From Candidatus Dormiibacterota bacterium (GTDB taxonomy: Bacteria > Chloroflexota > Dormibacteria > Dormibacterales > Dormibacteraceae): a DNA stretch of 64,000 bases. Below, piece by piece: positions 42,956-49,909 of the stretch; positions within the stretch are counted from its first letter, which is position 1, and every line of letters begins with the position of its first letter. The notes below the pieces were generated by a model. The model was not told where the DNA came from. It did no database searches and saw nothing but the letters and a program-made list of their open reading frames with translations. Both the position numbers and the translations under genes were made by a program. The DNA is taken from assembly GCA_003169845.1 (NCBI GenBank), contig PNAG01000021.1:62001-126000 (forward strand). Direction: 5' to 3'.

Positions 42956-43665
42956 CGCCCGGTTTCGAGTCGAAGTGCGAAACGCTCCGGAAGCTTGGAC
43001 TTCCGAATCGCGCGCTGCGCACCCTTGATGTCGTAGCGGACTCGCCGGAACTCGAACGTCTCCAGCTCCGTGTCCCAGATGCCGTAGCTCGCGGTAGGGC
43101 TGCCGTCTCGAGGTTGTCCAACACTGCCGGGATTTACCAGGGCGGGACCCTTGAGGCGAAACGTGTCGACGCGGTATTCATGCGTCACCGCGCCATCTGA
43201 CAGGCCGAAGATTCCGGGCACATGTGTATGTCCGTGGAAACACACGCCACCGTCGAGCAGCTCCAGGTTTGCGTGTGCTACCGCCGTATCCAGCACGTAC
43301 TCGTAAATGTGATCGCGGGGGCTTGCGTGCACCATCAGCACCCCGTGCTCGACATGGCTGTCCGGCAATCCGCCGAGCCATCCGAGACGCTCATCACCGA
43401 TCACGTCGACCGTCCAGCGCACCACGCTGGCCGCGTCCTCGTTGAACCATTCGAGTATTTCGGGGTCGGTGCATGCGCGATCGTGGTTGCCCACGAGCGT
43501 CAACCAACCGCGATGCACGACCTCATCCACGCACCGCTTTGGATCGCCGCCGTAGCCCACGACGTCGCCGAGACATAGCGTCTGGTCCACCTGTGGACAG
43601 TCGCGGAGCACCGCGTCCAGCGCGTGCCAGTTCGCGTGGATGTCGGAGAAGATTGCAATCTTCAA
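42952..43665 (-). CDS. Calcineurin-like metallophosphoesterase (YfcE/MJ0936 type)
   Basis: About 237 residues. The metal motifs are complete: IFSDIHANWHAL, CLGDVVGYGGDP, LVGNHDRA, MVHASP and CFHGHTHVPGIF. Close relatives hydrolyse phosphodiesters in vitro and often lie near envelope genes. TTG 43665 overlaps the stop of the AI-2E-type gene, and its stop overlaps the ATG of the glycosyltransferase fusion, so three genes are coupled. Confidence 0.92.
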   Translation of the reverse strand: MKIAIFSDIHANWHALDAVLRDCPQVDQTLCLGDVVGYGGDPKRCVDEVVHRGWLTLVGNHDRACTDPEILEWFNEDAASVVRWTVDVIGDERLGWLGGLPDSHVEHGVLMVHASPRDHIYEYVLDTAVAHANLELLDGGVCFHGHTHVPGIFGLSDGAVTHEYRVDTFRLKGPALVNPGSVGQPRDGSPTASYGIWDTELETFEFRRVRYDIKGAQRAIRKSKLPERFALRLETGR

Positions 43666-44804
43666 GCTGGCTTCTCATACAGGCGTGGATAGATGTGGTC
43701 GAAAAGGATGCGAAGCGTGGCTGCGATCGGGACGGCGACGAACATGCCGAGGATCCCAGCCCAGCTGAAGCCGGCGATGAACGCCATGATCACGAGGATC
43801 GGGGACAGACGTACCGCGTCACCCATGACCTTCGGGTAAACGAAGTTGAGGATCACGTTCGAGATCAGGAAATAGATGACGGCGACCAGGAGGGCTTTGA
43901 CGGGGCCCGCCGCCAACCCGACGAGGATGGCGGGGACCGCCCCAATAAATGGGCCGAGGTAAGGAATCAACGCGGTGACCCCGGCGATCAAGCCGAGGGC
44001 GACCGCGTCCGGAAGTCCCAGGAATGCGCACGCGATGCCCGACAGCACGCCGATGCTGGCGGCGATGATCAGCTGGCCGCGAACGTACGCGTACAGCATC
44101 TTTCGCACCTTGCGCCAGATCTGGTCAAAATCCGTCCGGTAGTCATTGGGCACGAGGCGGCGAAGCACTTTCCTGGCTGCGGCTGCGTCGAGCGCGAGGA
44201 GGAAAGCCACGATGAACATGAGCACAAGCTGCAGGAGCGTGGTGAGGGCGGTGACGCCGATGGTGACCGCGTTTCCGAATTGACCGAGCAGGTAGTCCTT
44301 CAGGTGCGCATTGATCGTGTCGGTCGCGGCTCTCACGTCGATGGTGATGCCGAGGATCTGGATCGGGGATCCCTGCAGGCTGTTGATCGTGTTCTGAGCC
44401 GAGGCGGCAAGGCTCGGCACCTGGCGCTGCAGCTGGTTCACTTCTCGTGCCCCGATGGGCACGATCAAAAGCACCAGACCGGCCATCAGGGCGATGATCA
44501 CGACGAAGATGAGCGCGATGGCCACCACGCGCGGGACGCCGAAAGTAACCAGGCGTGTGACGGCGGGCTGGATGAGGAACGCGATCGCCGCCCCCAGCAC
44601 GAAGGCGCCCAGGAAATCGCGCATCAGGTAGAGCACGTCGACCGCGACCAGCAGGGCAACGATCCCGAATGCGATCTGGAGGTAGCGGCGCCGCCGCTTC
44701 GGATCCAGCGCCAAAGCCGAAACCACCGCTGCGGCTAAGGGGGCCGGGGCTTCCAGTTCGCTCTCGTGTGGGGGCCCGTGGGGGCTCGAACGCACGTTAC
44801 GCAA
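43662..44804 (-). CDS. AI-2E-family transporter
   Basis: About 380 residues with eight hydrophobic helices. FLIQPAVTRLVTFGVPRVVAI and GLIAGVTALIPYLGPFIGAVPAI are family signatures. Members export or exchange small ions or molecules; only a few are tested, including Na+/H+ antiporters, and the quorum-sensing name is historical. TTG 44804 is the only start compatible with the frame. Confidence 0.88.
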   Translation of the reverse strand: MRNVRSSPHGPPHESELEAPAPLAAAVVSALALDPKRRRRYLQIAFGIVALLVAVDVLYLMRDFLGAFVLGAAIAFLIQPAVTRLVTFGVPRVVAIALIFVVIIALMAGLVLLIVPIGAREVNQLQRQVPSLAASAQNTINSLQGSPIQILGITIDVRAATDTINAHLKDYLLGQFGNAVTIGVTALTTLLQLVLMFIVAFLLALDAAAARKVLRRLVPNDYRTDFDQIWRKVRKMLYAYVRGQLIIAASIGVLSGIACAFLGLPDAVALGLIAGVTALIPYLGPFIGAVPAILVGLAAGPVKALLVAVIYFLISNVILNFVYPKVMGDAVRLSPILVIMAFIAGFSWAGILGMFVAVPIAATLRILFDHIYPRLYEKPA

Positions 44805-44844
44805 TCATCGCAGTATGACGAGGTAGGCCATCCCAAGAGCCCCG

Positions 44845-47427
44845 TTAAGTCTTTACTTGCGACTGAGCTCCGGCCGTTCGCAGGATGGCCTCCTCATAAG
44901 GGGCCCCATGAAGGGGATTCGTAGTGCTGCGCCCAGCCGCAATCGCATACATGGCGAGGAGAAGTAATCCGACTCCGAGTACTCCATAGGCAGACAAGGG
45001 ACCGTACTGCCGTGTGATCAGCCCGCCAACCGCAGCCCCAACGATGCTGGCAGTCTGAACCAAGCCAAATCGCGTGGCCATGACGCTGCCGCGGTTTGAT
45101 GCGTCGGCCGCCTCCAAGATGGCGGTCTGATTGGCGACCGCGTAAATAGGGTTACCGATCGAAGCGATGAACAGAGCAGCCCCGATTGACATCCACATCA
45201 ATTGGGGACTCAGACCCAGCGACGAGATGATGGCGATGACTAGAGAAAACACGCCTGTCAGGAAGAGGCCGGCACCGACGGTGCGCATCGTGCCGATTGA
45301 GCCAAACACCGAGACAGCGAGCGACCCGACAAAAATCCCAACCGACAGAACGAGTTCAAGGGTTGAGTAGACCTGGCCTCCATAGGCGACGCCACCAAAG
45401 TTGTACGCGAGTGCTAGCGTGGCTGGAAAGCTGATGGGGATGAAGAACGCGGCCAAAGTCCCGATGACAAGGTGCGGGCGGACAGCCGCAATCGACCAGG
45501 ATCGCCGTAGGGCGCCAGATACCGCTGCAGCCGACGCCCCCCCACCTAGGCTTTTGATGCTTAAAACAATCGCTGCAGCAAGCGCGAAGGTCATCGCGTC
45601 TGCAACGAAGAGCATGTTGGTGGACTTCGGGGAAAGCGCCAAGATTGCTCCTGCGATTCCGAACCCAATGGCTCCTGCCAGCATCGTCGTAGCCGCCACC
45701 ATTGCGTTTGCCTTTCCAACTTGCCCCGCGGGAACAAGGCCCGGTACGGCCGCCTGACGGGCTGGCTGCACAACCGCATTGACGCAGGCGAGGACCAACA
45801 AAACTGGATAGATCACCCAGAAGTGCCTCCGTAAGGCCGCCTGATCCATTCCGATCAAGACTGGCGTTGCAAGTAGCAATGCAGCGCGGAAGAATTCGAG
45901 TCCAACGACCAGTCCGCGTCGAGGAAGCCTGTCTGTGACTCCCCCAAAAACACTGCTCATGACGATGGTGCCGATTGCTTGAACAATGAATCCCATGGCG
46001 ACAAATCGGGCATCAGTTGTAGCCAGATAGATTGAAACCAGCGTCGCCACCTGAGTCAGTGGGTCTCCGAGGGCAGAGATCCCAATAGCCGTGATCAAGC
46101 TACTGAAGGCAGGGTTCGATCGGAGCACACGAATTGTGGTGACTCGCCGCGGGACCTCAGGACGGTTCAGTACTTCCAACGGTTTCAGCCCATGCAGCTC
46201 TCTTAGTGCGTCCACGACATTCGGGTCATACCAGTGGTCCGCGCGGCGACTAATGTCCTCCACTCCTTCGATTGGAGTCATGAGCGAAGGCCTGTAAAGA
46301 CGCGTGCCCGTGATGGTGTCGAAAGAATCGGCGACCGCCAATATCCGAGCGCCGAAGGGGATGACGTCTCCTTTGAGGCCGGCGGGATAACCCGATCCAT
46401 CCCAGCGCTCGTGATGGTGCCGCACAATTGGAGCCACTTCGGCGAGAGCTGAATGCTGCGCGATCATGTCTGCCCCGATATCGGGGTGGCGCCGCATGAT
46501 CTCCCACTCCTCCTCGTTTAACGGGCCGGGTTTGTTGAGGATATCGTCGCGTACCCCGATCTTTCCAAGGTCGTGAAGAGCCCCAGCGGTACGAATGAGT
46601 TCGCATTCCCGATCGCCAAGCTCTAGATGCTCGCCGAGCCTGCCTGCCATTTCAGAAACACGTATCGAATGTGACTCCGTGTACCGGTCTCTGGCGTCTA
46701 GCGCTTGGGCGGCCAGATCGAGCGTCTGTTCCTTGAGTACGGTTTGCCGCTGTGCATCTGCGAGGTAGCCTCGGATGGCAAGCACAAAGCCGAACAGTGC
46801 CGGTGCCATCACATAGCCCTCCGGCTTTTGCAGAAGTAGAGCGATGATTCCGCCCGAAAAGGTCAAAGCAAGAGTGGCAACGAGGGTAGAGAGGCCAACA
46901 TTCTCGAATATGGTCGTCAACACCGATTTGCGGAAGGAATATGAGACTGCGAATGCCGTCAAGATGTAGTTGAGCCCGACAGAAGCCACCGCATAAAGCA
47001 ATGTCCTCACTGGCAGGGCCCACCAGCTCCCCTGTCCGATGGATGCCACGGCCATTGACGGAATGACGTGGGCAATCGCAGGCATCGCCCGATTGAACAA
47101 GAACGCCCACCACGTAATCGTTCGGCCCGGGACCCGGCCATCAAAGACCGCCAGCCAAGCGACTATGCCTACGCCAGCTCCCGGATAGTACAGACCCGTA
47201 GCTACCAGCAGAGGGTCATGTACCGATTGACGGCCGCTCTGCCATGGAATCGGCCGCAATGCGGCGATCTGGGTGCCAACGGCCAAGTAAAGAAGAGTTC
47301 CGAGTGCCGATGAGGTCAACGGCACAGGGTGTACTAGCCAGCCGAGCACAACCATGAAGACGCCAGCGGTTATAGTGCCCGCAACATAGAGCTGCCCTGC
47401 CCACGGCAGCGAGCGAAATTGGACCAA
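44845..47427 (-). CDS. HD-GYP domain fused to an MFS permease
   Basis: About 860 residues in one frame. Residues 10-225 are a membrane sensor with about seven helices. Residues 240-415 are an HD-GYP domain: ESHSIRVSEM, HDLGKIG (His285, Asp286), HHHERWDGSGYPAGLKG with GYP at 346-348, and ILAVADSFDTI. Residues 437-845 form a twelve-helix major-facilitator permease (GGVTDRLPRRGLVVG is the loop 2-3 motif). HD-GYP enzymes hydrolyse cyclic di-GMP or cGAMP. I know no well-studied protein with this order. Base composition is visibly more AT-rich than the housekeeping genes, hinting at transfer. Confidence 0.88.
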   Translation of the reverse strand: MVQFRSLPWAGQLYVAGTITAGVFMVVLGWLVHPVPLTSSALGTLLYLAVGTQIAALRPIPWQSGRQSVHDPLLVATGLYYPGAGVGIVAWLAVFDGRVPGRTITWWAFLFNRAMPAIAHVIPSMAVASIGQGSWWALPVRTLLYAVASVGLNYILTAFAVSYSFRKSVLTTIFENVGLSTLVATLALTFSGGIIALLLQKPEGYVMAPALFGFVLAIRGYLADAQRQTVLKEQTLDLAAQALDARDRYTESHSIRVSEMAGRLGEHLELGDRECELIRTAGALHDLGKIGVRDDILNKPGPLNEEEWEIMRRHPDIGADMIAQHSALAEVAPIVRHHHERWDGSGYPAGLKGDVIPFGARILAVADSFDTITGTRLYRPSLMTPIEGVEDISRRADHWYDPNVVDALRELHGLKPLEVLNRPEVPRRVTTIRVLRSNPAFSSLITAIGISALGDPLTQVATLVSIYLATTDARFVAMGFIVQAIGTIVMSSVFGGVTDRLPRRGLVVGLEFFRAALLLATPVLIGMDQAALRRHFWVIYPVLLVLACVNAVVQPARQAAVPGLVPAGQVGKANAMVAATTMLAGAIGFGIAGAILALSPKSTNMLFVADAMTFALAAAIVLSIKSLGGGASAAAVSGALRRSWSIAAVRPHLVIGTLAAFFIPISFPATLALAYNFGGVAYGGQVYSTLELVLSVGIFVGSLAVSVFGSIGTMRTVGAGLFLTGVFSLVIAIISSLGLSPQLMWMSIGAALFIASIGNPIYAVANQTAILEAADASNRGSVMATRFGLVQTASIVGAAVGGLITRQYGPLSAYGVLGVGLLLLAMYAIAAGRSTTNPLHGAPYEEAILRTAGAQSQVKT

Positions 47428-47515
47428 GACGCAGGAATTCTAAACCGGGGTTTAAGCCCTAGCGTCCTCTAAACGAAAGGGCCCACACCTGCCGGCGGAC
47501 CCTCGAGACCCTAGC

Positions 47516-47587
47516 CTATAGAATCCACAGACCGACTACGCGCTGCCTACCACCACCACGAACCAGTCGCTTGAACATCCGCATCAT
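47516..47587 (-). CDS. Candidate 23-residue basic peptide or leader
   Basis: ATG 47587 begins a short frame (MMRMFKRLVRGGGRQRVVGL plus three residues) ending at TAG. AGGAGGG lies seven bases before the ATG, the best Shine-Dalgarno in this area. The peptide is strongly basic and amphipathic. It ends 88 bp before the HD-GYP-MFS start, so it could be a leader peptide or an independent small protein. A TAAACC-GG-GGTTTA inverted repeat (47441-47454) lies between the two. Confidence 0.45.
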   Translation of the reverse strand: MMRMFKRLVRGGGRQRVVGLWIL

Positions 47588-47753
47588 GTCGAGGCCCTCC
47601 TAATCGCTTTCTAGATTTCCCTTCGTTCGCGCCGCACTTGCCATGTCACTTTCGTGGTCCAAGTGTCCCGGCAAGCACAGGCGATAGATATCGTCAAATC
47701 CCATTGGTGGACTCATGGATAACCATGATCAAGCCGCGCCTCCGATCCGGCGG

Positions 47754-48395
47754 TTACAGGTCGGCTAGCGTAAGGAGCCCGACCTTCAGCGCCGTGCTGA
47801 CCGCCTCACCTCGATTTGTTGCGGTCAGCTTCCGAAAGATATTGTGCAAGTGTGTCTCGATCGATGGAGCCGCAAGACCTAGGTCAGCGGCCATTCGTTT
47901 TGTCGTGTGTCCCTTTGCGATGCCCCGCAGGATTTGCATCTCCCTGGACGTGAGGGGAGCCAGATTGCTCTTAGACAGGGGAGTTGATTCCGCCACCCGA
48001 CGCAGAACGTCGGGGATCATCTTGCGCGGCACGGGACTCTCGCTACGCAGAGCCGAGAGCAGGGCGCGTTGCAACTCCCCCGGTCCTGCGTCCTTCAGAA
48101 CGTAGCCGGAGCACCCGACCTGCATCATCCGCAATAGGTCGTCGCTCGACTCCGATACAGTCCAGGCGACGACTTTGATTTCGGGATGTCGCGTCAGGAC
48201 TGCTTTTGCCGTGGCCGGACCATCCATTTCAGGCATGTGCACGTCCATGAGGATCAGCTCCGGCTTCAGCGCGTCAATTACGCCGAGCGCTTCAGCGCCC
48301 GAGGACGCTTCACCCACAAGCCTCAGGTTCGAGGCAGAGCCGAGCATGGCTCGCGCCGCGGCGCGCGGGAGCACACTGTCGTCTACGACCAGCAC
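47754..48395 (-). CDS. NarL/FixJ-type response regulator
   Basis: About 213 residues. The receiver domain has MLVVDDS at the start, the phosphoacceptor Asp in LILMDVHMPEMDG and the switch Lys in GYVLKDAG. The output domain is a LuxR-type HTH (LTSREMQILRGIAKGHTTKRMAADLGLAAPSIETHL). It is divergent from the histidine kinase gene 59 bp away and is its likely partner. GTG 48395 is used; AAAGG lies about eight bases upstream. Confidence 0.9.
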   Translation of the reverse strand: MLVVDDSVLPRAAARAMLGSASNLRLVGEASSGAEALGVIDALKPELILMDVHMPEMDGPATAKAVLTRHPEIKVVAWTVSESSDDLLRMMQVGCSGYVLKDAGPGELQRALLSALRSESPVPRKMIPDVLRRVAESTPLSKSNLAPLTSREMQILRGIAKGHTTKRMAADLGLAAPSIETHLHNIFRKLTATNRGEAVSTALKVGLLTLADL

Positions 48396-48454
48396 CCGGA
48401 AGACCTTTCCGTCTGACGCAGCCTTCGCGATGCGGGCAGCTTAGCAAGAACGAC

Positions 48455-49801
48455 ATGCGCCGATTCATGCCGTCCTTTATCTACCTGGCGATTGTGGCAA
48501 CGATCGGCGCGGTTCTCAACGTTTTGGTTCGGCATCAGGACCTCATGCATCCTGACAACGCCTTGGTACTCATTTACCTCTGTGTCTCGACGGCAATGCT
48601 CAACATTCCTAATGTCCGTATCGAGCATGGACGGCTCAGCCTGACTGGAATTGCTGGAGTCGCGGCTGCGCTCCTTCTAAATCCGTTGGACGCAACAACC
48701 GTCGGCCTTGCATCCTCCGTGTCCCTGGTCGGTCGCGGCGCATATCCAATCGTGAGCAACGCGGTGTTATCAGGAACTATCGACTACTTAGGATCGATTG
48801 TCGCGTCAGAGTTTCGCACCGGCAGCCAGCTTGGTCTTGGTCCACGAATCCTGGTCATCTTTGTCTGCATCGCAGCTAACTTAGTTGTGGTCGTGGTTGC
48901 CTTTCGAACTCGTCAGGGCGAGCCAGTCCGGCGCGTGATGAGCAAGACCTTCACCACATCGTTCTTTGTGGCGTTTGCATACTTTGGATTGGCATCTCTG
49001 CTTATCAGCTACGTCCTTGATGGGTCACTCCTTGGTTACTTCCTCGCCACGATCGTTTTCGTCCTCGCGCTCGCGTTGACCGACACGATCGCTGGGCGGC
49101 GAGTGCGGCGGGTCCTCGAGTCTGAGCTCTCGGACGCCGACCGCCATCTCTTCCACAGCCGCGCAGTGGAGGGCGTGGTGCACAACTTGCGCAATCACAT
49201 GGCGAACGCGGTTGGCTATTTGCAGGAGGTCGACCCGCGCCGTCTCGACCCGGTCGATCGCGAGAGCGTCGAGACGGCCACAGCTGCCGCCACCGATGCC
49301 GTCGCAGTGTTGCGAAGCCTTTCTCAAGGTGCCACGCCGCGCGTGCAATACGCCTCGGAGCCGGTTGACCTCAACGAGCTCATAACCCGAGCTCTCGGCA
49401 TGGCCCGGCCACGAGCTCGCACCAAGGAAGTACAGCTGGCGCTGCGCGAGTCGCCCGACAAGGTGACCGTTCGCGCCGATCCTTTGCTTCTTCGCGAAGT
49501 GATCACGAACCTCGTGAACAACGCGATCGATGCCGTTCCCGCTAACGGCCACGTCGAGCTGAAGACCGGCCGGCGGGGGAATGGCTGGCCTTACTTCAGC
49601 GTTGCCGACGACGGGCCCGGCGTGCCGGACGACCAACGGCATCACCTCTTCGAACCCCACTTCACGACCAAAGAGGGCGGCACCGGACTTGGCCTGTTCA
49701 TGTCCTACGGAATCGTCCGCGAGCATCAAGGCCAACTTTTGTTCGAAGGAAACCGACGCGGTGCGGTCTTCACGGTGGTTCTGCCGCCCTTCGTCGGCTG
49801 A
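48455..49801 (+). CDS. Membrane sensor histidine kinase
   Basis: About 448 residues. Residues 5-215 hold about six to seven helices without a recognised extracellular sensor. The H-box is AVEGVVHNLRNHMANAVGY with His243. N-box LVNNAIDAV, G1 VADDGPGVP, F FEPHFTTKEG and G2 GGTGLGLFMSYGIV complete the ATPase. The last 27 codons recur downstream as partial copies at 55641, 56812 and 58136 (see repeat entries). AT-richer than neighbouring housekeeping genes. It should phosphorylate the divergent NarL-type regulator. Confidence 0.9.
   Translation: MRRFMPSFIYLAIVATIGAVLNVLVRHQDLMHPDNALVLIYLCVSTAMLNIPNVRIEHGRLSLTGIAGVAAALLLNPLDATTVGLASSVSLVGRGAYPIVSNAVLSGTIDYLGSIVASEFRTGSQLGLGPRILVIFVCIAANLVVVVVAFRTRQGEPVRRVMSKTFTTSFFVAFAYFGLASLLISYVLDGSLLGYFLATIVFVLALALTDTIAGRRVRRVLESELSDADRHLFHSRAVEGVVHNLRNHMANAVGYLQEVDPRRLDPVDRESVETATAAATDAVAVLRSLSQGATPRVQYASEPVDLNELITRALGMARPRARTKEVQLALRESPDKVTVRADPLLLREVITNLVNNAIDAVPANGHVELKTGRRGNGWPYFSVADDGPGVPDDQRHHLFEPHFTTKEGGTGLGLFMSYGIVREHQGQLLFEGNRRGAVFTVVLPPFVG
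49721..49801 (+). repeat. Kinase 3'-end repeat, copy 1 (inside intact kinase gene)
   Basis: The last 27 codons including stop, with the coding core HQGQLLFEGNRRGAVFTV. It is the reference copy for the three further 81-bp segments to the right, all on the plus strand. By hand alignment it differs from the copy at 58136 at 8 of 81 positions, from that at 55641 at 14, and from that at 56812 at 18, mostly at third codon positions. Confidence 0.85.
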
Positions 49802-49857
49802 TCACGCTAGGTTCAGGGTTCGACTACCCGCGCGAGCACCGCTGGTCATGTCGGTTG

Positions 49858-49909
49858 ATATATATATATAGGGTCGAGCCGTTTCCCGATCCTGTTTCTG
49901 GGTCGAGCC
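49858..49909. repeat. AT microsatellite and GGGTCGAGCC direct repeat
   Basis: A 13-base AT run (49858-49870) is followed by GGGTCGAGCC at 49871-49880 and again at 49900-49909. They lie between the kinase stop and the RCC1 gene stop, where the two genes converge. No T-run terminator is seen. Confidence 0.6.

Noticed and set aside
43473..44738. Plus-strand frame of about 420 codons over the AI-2E gene
   Set aside because: Composed of Asp/His/Arg-rich sequence typical of the complement of membrane-protein codons; no start or motif.
49858..49870. AT-rich run as a replication or DNA-unwinding element
   Set aside because: Only 13 bp long and without DnaA boxes or repeats around it.
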